Part shown: piece by piece, positions 10,401 through 20,400 of the stretch
Layout: every line of letters starts with the position of its first letter
Position numbering within the stretch: position 1 is the first letter of the stretch
Assembly (NCBI GenBank): GCA_020636325.1
Contig: JACJYC010000025.1
Coordinates: 1-64,000 of the forward strand
DNA from: Lewinellaceae bacterium
GTDB taxonomy: Bacteria > Bacteroidota > Bacteroidia > Chitinophagales > Saprospiraceae
Direction: 5' to 3'
Length of the DNA stretch: 64,000 nt
Notes under the pieces: model-generated
Seen by the model: only the letters and a program-made list of their open reading frames with translations
The model's database searches: none
What the model was told of the DNA's origin: nothing
Program-made: the position numbers and the translations under genes

Positions 10401-10484
10401 CTGTACGAGTTGATGGAGGTTCAGGACCTTGTCGATCTGGTGGCTTACCTTTCCACCCTGAAAAAGGAGGAAGATATCCGATGA
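7446..10484 (+). CDS. PVC-type lipoprotein dehydrogenase with HEAT repeats and cytochrome c
   Basis: A 1012-residue lipoprotein: the signal ends in LLAVILLGC, with the lipidated cysteine near residue 19. Residues about 50-430 form a beta-propeller of the membrane-bound-dehydrogenase type (NPTNIAVDAKGRVWV, DPDGSHVEVLGHNFRNPY). Alpha-helical HEAT-like repeats follow at about 440-620. A C-terminal c-type cytochrome domain has one heme motif, CTTCH at 885-889, followed by a putative distal region and the GYITSQND segment seen in the heme-binding TIGR02603 group. Such proteins are numerous in Planctomycetes and also occur in Bacteroidota; they are thought to oxidise sugars or alcohols in the periplasm. 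The substrate is unknown. Confidence 0.85.
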   Translation: MEKPTRILLFLLAVILLGCREKPAPVSFDSLTEEQRHQSANALVGMTVADGLEAALFAAEPELSNPTNIAVDAKGRVWVCEADNYRLPYNPKFKKREEGDRILILEDTDGDGKSDKVKTFYQGPDMVAPLGIAVLGSKIYVSVSPVLLVFEDKDGDDVPDSRDTLFMTEGGADNDHGLHAVSFGLDGKLYFNHGNAVTGLYHKDGSPVLDQYQRPIRTKGQPYLQGLALRCDPDGSHVEVLGHNFRNPYEVTVDHYGNVWQSDNDDDGNKGTRMNFVLEGGNFGYVDEMTGDGWQKRRLGWSDEIPVRHWHQNDPGVVPNLLYNGAGSPTGLMIYNGKLLPQPFQGAMIHCEALQNEVRAYPTSPDGAGYKAETAVIMKSENQWFRPSDVAAAPDGSLLVADWYDPGVGGHKFEDVSKGRIFRVAPDAGKFRFKLADLATLDGRIKELSNPNMDVRYQAWMGLMKLGTEARPALTKEWESGDPVRKVQALWLLARLPDANTGFLGEALKDEDPEIRVSALRAVRQFIPDQLPGFVEKAVKDPSPAVRREAALALRDLGTPQAAGLWAGLADQFDGKDRWYLEALGIGCDRYADLYFQAWLDLVGENWKTAAGKQLVWRSRSALSSPMLAQMIREEQDPKMTARDFRSFQFKPAEGRSDLIAGFLTDSDPEKAAMALGLLDEGYARSHPAALANIRKLIPAITGTPEWVTAVRNLNLKDQVPALMNTFMESEDPGLASDAAGAFFDLGGVSYLKAQFGKAGPDRKMELINRFKPVQHPQLVSFWSEEVLKPYPPNLLHGFVDALGYGWDGQHVLYDLVRNGKLEGDLKTSAALHMMNCWDTEVRAAAPGYLTNRKGKSGDFLPDLNDLADREGMPEKGKLIFTNLCTTCHQINGEGVAFGPDLSQIGDKLSPRSIYSSIIYPSAGINFGYEGYVVKTADGSVYSGYITSQNDRELNLRMMGGITQTIARSAVSSLEPMESSLMTPNLYELMEVQDLVDLVAYLSTLKKEEDIR

Positions 10485-10492
10485 TGGTCCCG

Positions 10493-11251
10493 TTACAGGA
10501 CAAAGGGAATGACCGCTTTTCGTTCGGCCGGATAGTTGTCAAAATGAGCTTTGTACCAATGGTGGTGGCTGATCGCCCTCGGGATCAGGTTGGCCGCTGT
10601 CCAGGCGGCAAAACTCAGGGCCGGCAAATTCCAGCATAAAACGGCAAAACCGGACCACTCGATGATTTCGCCAAAATGGTTCGGACAGGAGATCCACCGG
10701 AATAACCCGTTCTGCGGCATTTTATAACCTGTTTCTCCGGGTTTGCGGAGCGAGATCAGGCTGTTGTCCGATTGGAGATTGATCCCGAATCCGAGGATGA
10801 ACAAAGTCAGGCCAAGCCAGAACGGCCAGGAAAATAGCCAGTTGCCGGGGTAGGTTGATGCCAGATTTCCCAGATAATAGCCGTTTAAAAAGCCGTTCAC
10901 GGAGTTAAAAAATATGGCCGAACCCGAAATGGCCAGCGGGATCCGCTTTCCGCCCATTTTTGCCCTGAAGGGATAGATCAGGCTCCTGTTCAGGTAATGG
11001 CAGGCCCATAGCCCGGCAGCGATCCAGGCGAACGCGGGTTTGTCGCCGTTTCCGGAAAGGAAAAAAATACAGAACATCAGCGGTGAAACAATTTCCATGA
11101 GGATCCAGCCGGTGCGGTAGGGCAGGGTAGGGCCCCATTGATTGGTGCTGTGGCGACCGTAGGGCGCCGTAACCTTCAGCTGAACCGGTACGAGTACCAG
11201 TGCGATCCCGATCCAGATCAATGCGATGCTGTTAATTTCTGCAATGGTCAT
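10493..11251 (-). CDS. Steroid 5-alpha-reductase family membrane protein
   Basis: A 252-residue, multi-pass membrane protein of the steroid 5-alpha-reductase family (3-oxo-5-alpha-steroid 4-dehydrogenase), close in length to the human enzymes of about 255 residues. The NADPH-binding C-terminal third is recognisable: LISLRKPGETGYKMP, GLFRWISCPNHFGEIIEW and the HHHWYKAHFDNYP end. The family reduces C=C bonds in 3-oxo steroids or related isoprenoid and fatty acyl substrates. It starts one base after the stop of the sterol desaturase gene, so the two are almost surely one operon acting on the same membrane lipid. The substrate in this bacterium is unknown. Confidence 0.88.
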   Translation of the reverse strand: MTIAEINSIALIWIGIALVLVPVQLKVTAPYGRHSTNQWGPTLPYRTGWILMEIVSPLMFCIFFLSGNGDKPAFAWIAAGLWACHYLNRSLIYPFRAKMGGKRIPLAISGSAIFFNSVNGFLNGYYLGNLASTYPGNWLFSWPFWLGLTLFILGFGINLQSDNSLISLRKPGETGYKMPQNGLFRWISCPNHFGEIIEWSGFAVLCWNLPALSFAAWTAANLIPRAISHHHWYKAHFDNYPAERKAVIPFVL

Positions 11252-11252
11252 T

Positions 11253-12539
11253 TCAATGGATGGATTCGGGTTGAAGGGAGACCGGGAGGCCTGATTTTCC
11301 CATTTCAGTCAGAACGAAGTAGGTCGCAAGGATGGCGGAAAGTACCAGGTGGCCGGCCACTGCGTAGGTATACCAGTCCCCCCACCGGCTTGCCCCGAAC
11401 CAATCGCCGTAGGCATAAATAAGCGCGAAACCAAAAATCGACCTGCCGGCCTCGAACAAGGCGGCGTACCGGTTCCTGTCCATGAGCTCGGTATACGCAT
11501 AAATCGAAAGAAAAACGAAAGCCCCATACAGGAAAATGCCGGGGATGCCGATGGCGGCGATATTGGCGAAGAAATAGATCAGCAGGAAGTAATTGAAGAG
11601 CATCTGCACCCACGACCATATGATCATGCCTGTTGAGGCCGGCGTGTCATATTTGTCAAAATGATAAGGATCTTTGATGCTTTCAACCGGGTATTTGTCC
11701 CGTACATCCTCCGGGCGCCAACCGGTGGGCATAAACCAGATCCGGAGCTTGTCTTTCCAACTGCTCGTCCGCCAGGCATCTTTCATGAGCAACCAGATGT
11801 GCACGAAATTGATCTTGATCGGATTCCAGGTGCGCACCGGCCGGGTTACGCCGTACACGGGCGGCACGTCCGGCAGTTCTTCCTGGAAGGTACCGAACAG
11901 TTTGTCCCAGAAAATGAAGATCTGCCCGTGGTTTTTATCCAGGTATTCCGGGTTGATGGCGTGGTGGACCCGGTGGTGGGAAGGCGTCACGATGATCTTT
12001 TCCAGGAAACCCATTTTGCCGATCAGGCGGGTGTGGTACCAGTATTGAAGGAACAGGTGGAGCGGACCGATGACGGCGATCACCATGGTGGGAACGCCCA
12101 ACAGTGCAGCAGGCAGGAGCAGGATCGTGAAAAAATTGATAAAACCCGATATGGACTGCCGCAGCGCGCAAGCCAGGTTGAATTCCTCGCTGCTGTGGTG
12201 GATGATATGGCGGTTCCAAAGAAAATTGATCTCGTGGCTCCATCGGTGGGACCAGTAGCCGTGGAAATCGATGACCAGAAAGCCGACGGCGTAGGTCAGA
12301 AAGGTATTTTCGACCTGCACGATCGCCACTTTCCTGACCAGCCAGCCGTAGGTGATGATGCTGATGCTCAGGCCCAGGATATCCTTGACTACATTGGTCA
12401 TCCCGGAGCTGAGGCTCGATATGCTGTCCATATGCCTGATCACCCGCTTGCCTTTCCAGCGGTCGACGAGCCACTCCGCTATAAAAAGGATCAAAAAAAC
12501 AGGTACTGCAATATTTAAAAGCTTTCCGTAAGTTTCCAT
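11253..12539 (-). CDS. Sterol desaturase / fatty acid hydroxylase family protein
   Basis: A 428-residue integral membrane protein of the di-iron fatty acid hydroxylase superfamily. The histidine clusters are all present: HRWSHE, HRHIIHHSSEE and HHRVHHAINPEYLDKNHG, which together bind the two irons. The family inserts oxygen or a double bond into sterols, fatty acids or other lipids at the membrane. Extra C-terminal transmembrane segments (roughly residues 325-415) extend it beyond the core domain, as in several Bacteroidota homologues. It is the first gene of a two-gene operon with the steroid-reductase-like gene. Confidence 0.9.
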   Translation of the reverse strand: METYGKLLNIAVPVFLILFIAEWLVDRWKGKRVIRHMDSISSLSSGMTNVVKDILGLSISIITYGWLVRKVAIVQVENTFLTYAVGFLVIDFHGYWSHRWSHEINFLWNRHIIHHSSEEFNLACALRQSISGFINFFTILLLPAALLGVPTMVIAVIGPLHLFLQYWYHTRLIGKMGFLEKIIVTPSHHRVHHAINPEYLDKNHGQIFIFWDKLFGTFQEELPDVPPVYGVTRPVRTWNPIKINFVHIWLLMKDAWRTSSWKDKLRIWFMPTGWRPEDVRDKYPVESIKDPYHFDKYDTPASTGMIIWSWVQMLFNYFLLIYFFANIAAIGIPGIFLYGAFVFLSIYAYTELMDRNRYAALFEAGRSIFGFALIYAYGDWFGASRWGDWYTYAVAGHLVLSAILATYFVLTEMGKSGLPVSLQPESIH

Positions 12540-12576
12540 CTTTGTTGTGTGGCCGAAGCGGCCTTTTTCTGATTCT

Positions 12577-12584
12577 CAAATATA
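12577..12584 (-). promoter_or_regulatory. -7 element for the desaturase operon
   Basis: The minus strand reads TATATTTG, a full match to TAnnTTTG, about 38 bases before the desaturase start. No well-placed -33 TTG was found. The element lies in the 51-base divergent spacer shared with the AarF-like gene. Confidence 0.4.
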
Positions 12585-12590
12585 GGCAAA

Positions 12591-14270
12591 TTGGCAAATA
12601 AAACATCCGGTCGCCGGGTATACAAACCTTCCTACCGAAAATACCGCGCTTATCGTACAGCCCTCCTTGTATCGGGAAGTTACCTGATGCTGGGCCTGAA
12701 GCGGCGCATTCTGGGAAAAACCTACTACCGGAAAAAGTTGCCCGGCCTGCATGTGCGAAATGCAAACCGGGTGAATGCGGCAATTCTGGAGCTGCAGGGA
12801 CTATTTATTAAGTTCGGGCAACTGATCTCCATCCTGTCCAACGTCCTGCCCGAACAGTTCCGCGAACCGCTGGCCGCCCTTCAGGACAAGGTGCCGCCGA
12901 GGCCTTTTGAAGAAGTTGCAGCGACCTTTCTGAGTGAGACCGGCAAAAAAATACCGGAGATCTTTGAGCATTTTGAAGAAACCCCGATCGCTGCGGCCTC
13001 CATCGGCCAGGTGCACCGGGCGAGGCTGAACGGGGTGGAATACGTCGTCAAAATACAGCATTCGGACATCGAGGCCATTGCCGGCGCCGACCTTTCCATC
13101 CTCAAGAGACTCGTTGCCATCCATGCCTTTTTTATGGATATGAAGGGGATGGACTACATTTATGAACAGGTCCGGGAAATGATCCGGGATGAACTGGACT
13201 ACCTGAAGGAAGCGGCTTCCATGAAGCGCCTTTCGGCCGCGCTGAGCGGTGAGCAGGAGTTGCGCGTAGTCGTTCCCGAGGTGTATCCGGATATCGGTAC
13301 CCGGAAAATCCTGGTGAGCCGTTATTGCCGGGGCGAGAATATTTCCCGGATCGCCGTATTGGACGAGTGGGGCATCGACCGCAGAAAACTGGCGGAACGG
13401 CTGTTGATCCTGTACAGCAAGATGATCCTGGTTGACGGTTTCTATCACGCCGACCCCCATCCCGGGAACATTCTGATCAATAAGGATGGGGAGATCATCC
13501 TCCTGGACTACGGCGCCGTAGCGGAGATCTCGCCTGTACTCCGGGCCGCCATTCCGGAATTGATCGAAGCCGTGATCAAAAACAATACGGAAGAGACCGT
13601 TGCCGCTTTGAAAAAAATGGGCTTCATCACTTCGGACAAAGAGGCAGTCCGCATTGCCGAACACATGATCCAGGTTTTTCGGGGTTTCCTTCAGGATGAA
13701 GTGAAGATAGACGGCATGAACCTGGCCAGCGTCAGCCTGAATTCCGGATTCGGAAGCCTGATCGATCTGTTGAAGCAGGTAAGCCTGAAGGATGTCTCGC
13801 GGTCCATCCAGATCCCGAAGGATTACGTGTTGCTCAACCGGACGGTCGTGCTCCTGCTGGGGCTTTCCTTTCAACTTGATCCGGAATTAAACCCGCTCGA
13901 TACCGTGAGGCCTTACCTGAAAAAGCACCTGGGCCCTGACCGGAAGGGGATCGCAAAAATGGTGTTGAATGCCATCCGGGAACAGGCTATGACCGCCATG
14001 GCCATCCCGCGGGAATTGCATAAATACCTGAAACAAGCCAACCGCGGCGAGTTGGAGTTTGAGATCAAGGGATTGAAGGAAGGTCTGACCAGAATTTACT
14101 TTCTGGGCCAGCAACTGATCTTTCTTTTGGCGGCAGCCATCAGTTTTTATTTCATCAGCCTGGGCGCCGCCAGCCCATTGGGAGAATATACGCATTGGCT
14201 TTGGATTGCAGCTTCCGCATTTGCCTTTTTGTTCTTCCGGGCCTGGTGGAAAGGCGAGAAAAATGATTGA
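12591..14270 (+). CDS. ABC1/AarF/UbiB atypical kinase
   Basis: A 559-residue member of the UbiB/ADCK family, unorthodox kinase-like ATPases that support quinone and isoprenoid lipid synthesis at the membrane. The signature KxGQ segment (FIKFGQLISIL), the alanine-rich loop AAASIGQVHRARL, the VVKIQH lysine, DPHPGNILI (catalytic loop) and LLDYGAVAEIS (metal-binding aspartate) are all present. Two transmembrane helices end the protein. The chosen start is a TTG at 12591, because the basic YRKYRAYRTALLVSGSY segment resembles the family's N-terminus. An ATG at 12687 would remove it. It is divergent from the desaturase operon. Confidence 0.88.
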   Translation: MANKTSGRRVYKPSYRKYRAYRTALLVSGSYLMLGLKRRILGKTYYRKKLPGLHVRNANRVNAAILELQGLFIKFGQLISILSNVLPEQFREPLAALQDKVPPRPFEEVAATFLSETGKKIPEIFEHFEETPIAAASIGQVHRARLNGVEYVVKIQHSDIEAIAGADLSILKRLVAIHAFFMDMKGMDYIYEQVREMIRDELDYLKEAASMKRLSAALSGEQELRVVVPEVYPDIGTRKILVSRYCRGENISRIAVLDEWGIDRRKLAERLLILYSKMILVDGFYHADPHPGNILINKDGEIILLDYGAVAEISPVLRAAIPELIEAVIKNNTEETVAALKKMGFITSDKEAVRIAEHMIQVFRGFLQDEVKIDGMNLASVSLNSGFGSLIDLLKQVSLKDVSRSIQIPKDYVLLNRTVVLLLGLSFQLDPELNPLDTVRPYLKKHLGPDRKGIAKMVLNAIREQAMTAMAIPRELHKYLKQANRGELEFEIKGLKEGLTRIYFLGQQLIFLLAAAISFYFISLGAASPLGEYTHWLWIAASAFAFLFFRAWWKGEKND

Positions 14271-14454
14271 GGGGTCGCCGCCTTTGCAGAATAATCGATG
14301 ATATTAAACGGCTTGAAATTTTTGTTCTCCGCCAAATGCGTTAAATTGGCTGCCGAATCCATTTACCCATCTTTTCGCCCAAAGCCATATAAGTATTTTT
14401 TTACAGTCTGCGCTCAAAATCTCCAAAAAGCCTTGCTTAAAAAAGCCTTTCGTA

Positions 14455-17400
14455 ATGAAGCAGCTATTTACTCTTGCGCTTTTGATTTTGTTTGCGCCGT
14501 GCCTTTGGGCCGGAAAGATCTACAAAATCCTTGCTGATGGACCGACCACTCGTTTGGCCATCTCTTCACCCGACAGCCAAACCACTTATGAGATAGGCGG
14601 ATTGGAGCCCGGGAAAAACTATTGGGTGTACGTCAACGGGCTCAACGGCGAAAAAGCCGGCCTGAGACCCCTGAGCAAAACGGCAAAAGGAGGGCAGTGG
14701 GAGAGCCGGCGCCTTTTGTCAGATGTCGGGGCCTCGGAATCCGTCGAAGTCCGGTTTGCCGTTCCCGGGGCGGTATATTGGATCTCCATACTGCAGGAAA
14801 CGCCGGATGAGAGCCCTGTAGCCAAGGTGCTGGCCGGGATCACAGCATCCTCCAACGGCGACGCACAGTACCTCATCCAGAACGTATTCATCGGCGGGGG
14901 CTGTTTTGATGTGTTGAACGCCACTTCCCAGGGTACCAGCACCCAGATCGGGACTTTCAGCAACGGCGGTTCTTCCATCAATATCAACACCGGGGTTATC
15001 CTCTCCACGGGCAACGTCACCAATGCGGCAGGTCCCAACAATTCACCCAGTACAGGGTCCAATTTCAACAACGCCAGCAATGACCCCGATCTGGCCGCAC
15101 TGGTCAACAACGGCAGCCTTTTTGATGCGGCCGTCATCGAATTTGAATTTACGCCGACCATCTCGCAAGTCAGTTTCGAATACGCCTTTGCCTCGGAAGA
15201 ATACTGCGAATTCGCGGGCTCCAACTTCAATGATGTTTTCGGTTTTTTCATCAGCGGCCCCGGCATCAACGGACCGTTTTCGAACAACGCCGTCAATATT
15301 GCGCTGATTCCCGGCACAAATAACCCCGTAGCGATCAATACGGTCAACCATTTCAGCAATACGGCTTACTACCACGACAACAACCCGCCCGGGCAAAGCA
15401 CCACCTGCAACACCGGCGAGGCGGCAGCCATCGGCACCATCGCCTATGACGGGTTTACCACCGTGCTGACCGCGGTAGCCGACGTGGTGCCCTGTGAAAC
15501 CTACCACATCAAACTGGCCATTGCAGACCGCGGCGACAGCGCCTATGATTCCGCCGTATTCCTCAAGGCCAACAGCTTTAATGCCGGTACCTCCAGCACC
15601 CTGATTACGCCTTCCATATCCGGCGTTGCGTTTTCGGACAATACGGCTTACGAACAATGCGGAGACGGGGTTTTTACCTTTGTCCGGGACAATAGCTTCA
15701 TCAGCGAACCCTTTGAGTTTTCTTTTACGGTTTCCAGCTCAAGCACCGCAACCCCGGGCCTTGATTATGTGGTTTTCCCGACGACGATCACCTTTGCACC
15801 GGGGCAAACCACCCTGCAGCTGCCGGTCGAAATCCTGGCGGATAACCTGGCTGAAGGGGTTGAAAGCATCATCCTTGAATACGACAACCCTTGTTCCTGT
15901 TTTCCCCAACAGGTGGAGTTGTTCATTTATGATCCGCCGGCCCTTGAGGTATTCGTTCCGGATGAATTTGTATGTCAGGGTTTGAACACAACCATCACCC
16001 CGCAGGTCAACGGCGGAGCCCCGGATTACACCTTTGTCTGGAGCAACAATACCACGGGATCGGATTTTACGGTTGCACCCCCGGCGGGCGCCACCAATTA
16101 TTCCGTTACCGTAACGGATGCCTGCGGTGAACAGGCGGCAACTTCCTTCCAGATCCAGTCGTTTAAGCCTACGGCCACCATCGCCGGCCAGGGCGCCATC
16201 TGCGACGGCAATAACACGGCCTTCGTCGAGGTCTATTTTACCGGCGAACCCCCGTATTCCGTCACCTATTCCGTTAACGGATTCAGCACTACGGTCAATA
16301 ATATCATAGATAACCCCGCCCAGGTACCTGTACAGGATGTGGGCCCGGTTACCCTGGTTTCCGCCTCCGCCAACGGCTGTCCGGCCAATGTGACCGGCTC
16401 GGCGCTGGTCACCCAGACCCAGGTTGCGGTCAACCCCTCCATTACGCCGCTGGTCTGCTACGGCGTGGACGACGGCGCCATCGGCCTGCAGGTTTCCGGC
16501 GGGCAGGAGCCCTATTCAATCACCTGGGACAACAACCTCGGCCCGGGTGATTATCAGCAGAATCTGGAACCGGGCGATTACCATGTAACGGTGGTAGACG
16601 ACAACGGCTGCCTCGCTTTTGCAGAGGTCTCCCTTTTGCCGCCGCCGCTGTTCCAGGCTGATATCGTACAGGTGCACAACGTTGATTGCAATAATCCGCT
16701 GGGCGGGATCGACGTCAACATAACCGGCGGCGTCGGGAGCCTGTTGTTCAACTGGAGCAACGGCACTTTCAACCAGAACCTGAGCGGCGTCGAACCCGGG
16801 TATTACGACATAGCGGTTTATGATGCCAACGGCTGCCAGGCAACGGCAGGGGCCAATATCATCAACAATATCAACTACCCTAATGCGGTAGTCGCCGATG
16901 GCAATACCCTGGATTGTCTCAACCCCTCCGTTCTGATCTCAGGACTCGGGTCGAGCCAGGGCGCCAATATCTCGTACCAATGGCTGGATGAAAACAACCA
17001 GGTCATTCCGGGGGCCGTCAACCGGGATTATACAGCTTCGGCCCCGGGGCAATATACCCTCATAGTGACCAATACGGTGAACGGCTGCTCAAAAGAAGCC
17101 TCTACCGAGGTCATTCTCGATGCAGACCTTCCGACAGCCGATGCCGGTCCGGGAGGAGAGATCACCTGCCTGGAGCCTACCCTGACCCTGGACGGATCGG
17201 CCTCCAGTCAGGGAGCGGGCATTGAGTATGTATGGACGTCCAGCGGCGGGCATATCCTGAGCGGCGCCCACAGCCTTTCGCCGGTAGTAGGCACGGGAGG
17301 CACCTATTTTCTGCAGGTCTCCAACGCGGATAACGGGTGTGTCAGCAGAGATACCGTGGTCATAACGGCCGACCAGGATTTTCCCGCTGTTCAGGTTGAC

Positions 17401-20400
17401 GCCCCAGGCCTGATCAATTGTTATGATCCGGTGGCAACCCTCTCGGCCGGAACCTCGAATGCCGGAACCAACTTTGCCGTTGCCTGGACATCCGGCGACG
17501 GGCATTTTACCGGCCCGTTGGACGACCTGGTCACCACAGCCGACAGCCCCGGCAATTATACGGTTGCCGTTATTAACCTGGACAATGGGTGTGAAACCGA
17601 AAAGACGGTCTCGATCGGCGAGGATTTTGTCCAACCCGTTGCCGAAGCCGGCCCGCCCTCTGAATTGAGCTGCCAGACCTCTTCAGCTGCCTTGAACGGA
17701 GCAGGGTCCAGCCAGGGCTCGCAATACGCCTATTCATGGGTCACCGCAGACGGCCAGGTGAACTCCGGGCAACATAGCCTCAATGCCATGGTGAACTCGG
17801 CAGGCACCTATACCCTGCAGGTATTGAACACCACAAACGGCTGCCAGGCGGAAGATTCGGTTCAGATCACCGAAAACAGCGATTCTCCGGCCATCGCCGC
17901 AGCGGCAGACGGCATCCTGACCTGCGCAAACACATCCGTCCAGCTGAGCGGTGCGGGATCCGATTCGGGACCGGATTTTCAGGCAACCTGGACCGGTCCG
18001 TCCGGCGGGAATATCGAATTCCCCGACAGTCTGGTCACCTCGGTTGATCAGCCGGGCATTTATACCCTGTCCGTCACCAACCTGGACAATAGTTGCGTAT
18101 CCAGCCTCACGGTAAATGTGGGCCAGGATATTGCCCCCCCGGCGGCCTCTGCCGGGCCTGACCGGACCCTGACCTGCTTCGAACCGGCGGTGGACCTGGA
18201 CGGCTCTTTATCCGACCAGACACCTGAAATGGTGTTGCAATGGACTGACGCCGCCGGCCAACCCATCGGAACAAGCGGCCAACCGGTGGTGAGCACAACG
18301 CTTCCCGGAATCTATTACCTGTCGGTCCTCGATCAGGATAACGGGTGCAGTTCAACAGATTCGGTGGAAGTGCTGATCGATCAGGTCAAACCCCTGGCGA
18401 ACGCGGGGCTGGACAATGAGATCAATTGCGCGACACCGGTTTATCAACTGACCGGAAGCGCTGCCGATACCGGGCCGGCCTATGAACTGGCCTGGACGAA
18501 TCTGACCGGAACGGAGCCGATTCCCGCTGTGCTTAGTCCGTCCTTTTCCGCTCCCGGAACTTTTGAATTGAAGGTTACAAACCTGGATAACGGTTGTTTT
18601 TCGACCGATACCGTTGCGGTTACCGCAAATTTCAATCAGCCTGAGGCATCCATTAGCGGACTTGCGGTGCTGAATTGCACGGATACGCAAATTTTGCTCA
18701 ATAGCTCAGTGGCCGGCCCGTCCACACAACTGACCTACAGCTGGACAACAGATGCCGGCCATTTCACCGGCAGCACGGCGTCGCCGGATGCTTCTGTCGA
18801 TCAACCGGGGTTGTATATCCTCCGGGTCCAGGATCTGGAAAGCTTCTGCGTCGACACGGCGTTGTGGAATATCAACCAGGATATCGCACTTCCCATCGTA
18901 GCGATTGCGACGCCTGAGATCATCACTTGCTCCAGCCCTGAAGTGACCCTGGACGGTTCTGCCTCCAGTGCGGGGCCGGAATATGAGTATTCCTGGTCAA
19001 CGGCCGACGGCGAATTGTCCGGCAATTCGGACGACCCCGTAGCAGCAGCGGCTTCTCCCGGCAAGTATACCCTTTCCGTCCTGGATACAGGCAACGGTTG
19101 CTCCAGCCAATCGGAGGTGCTGGTGGAACAAGATCCGAATATCCCCGTTGCGGACGCAGGGCTGGAAAAACAGATCACCTGCGATGTGCCCCAGGTAAAC
19201 CTTGGCGGCAGCGGAACGACCCAGGGGGCCGGCATAATTTATGAATGGCTCACTCCGGCAGGCGGTTCGGTCAGCGATCCGGGGCAAAGTCTCACCACCA
19301 CGCAAGCTCCGGGCACCTACATTCTCAAGGTCATCAACCAGAACAATGACTGCGTTGCATTGGATACGGTTGTCGTTGCCATCGATACCTTGTCGCCGGT
19401 GGCGGCAGCGGGTCCTGATCTGGTCCTGACCTGCGAACAAACCGGTGGCGAACTCACATCGGCGGGTTCGAGTACGGGCCCGGGGTTCAGTTATGCCTGG
19501 AGCCGGTCGGATGGCATCGCGCTCGGCGCAAACCCGGTTCTCCCGGTCAACGCGGCGGGGACCTACAGCATTGAGGTAACCAACAATGCCACGGGATGCC
19601 GGTCGACGGATGCGGCGGTGGTCTCCATGGATACCCTGCATCCGGTTGTTGCGATCGATCAGCCTGATTTGCTCACCTGTACGGCCCTTTCACTGGCTTT
19701 AAACGCCCAGGCCCAGGGCAATCACCAGCTGTCGTATGAATGGTCTTCGGACAACGGGAATATCATTTCCGGGGGCAACGGCCTCCAACCTGTGGTCAAT
19801 TCCACGGGAGAATATGAGCTGCTGGTCACCAACCTGGTCAATGGTTGCCAGGCCGCCGGAACGGTTGAGGTCGGCATTGATACGGTCCATCCGGTTGTCC
19901 AGATTGTCGATCCCCAGATCCTGAACTGTCAGCAGACCTCCATAACCCTGGATGCCGGGGCCAGCCAGCAAACCGGATTCGAATACGAATGGTCAACGGT
20001 CGGCGGCCGCATCCTGTCCGGGCAAAACGCCTTGATGCCGGTGGTCGACAAGAAAGGGACCTATACGCTGACCGTCCTGAACCCGGATAACGGTTGCGAG
20101 TCCATGTCCTCGGTTCTCGTAGAGGAAGACGTGGATTTACCCCAACTGGCGATTGCAGAACCCGACGTGCTGACCTGCGCGGTTACCTCCGTTACGCTTC
20201 AGGGGAGTTCCAACGGGAACTATCAATACACCTGGTCGGGACCGGGCGTACCCGGCGGGACCGGGTTGCAGCTGACGGTCAGCCAGCCGGGCGAATACCG
20301 GCTCCAGGCAATTGATCCGACGAATAATTGCCGGAATGACATTGAAGTGACCGTCGATCAGGATATTGAGGCGCCGGTAGCCGATGCCGGAACCGGCGGG

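Noticed and set aside
11661..12518. 285-codon plus-strand frame over the desaturase gene
   Set aside because: The minus-strand product has all histidine clusters of the desaturase family, so this is a shadow.
12551..12569. GGCCG-AAG-CGGCC hairpin followed by five T residues
   Set aside because: The stem is only five base pairs and no plus-strand gene ends upstream; more likely part of the desaturase leader or chance.
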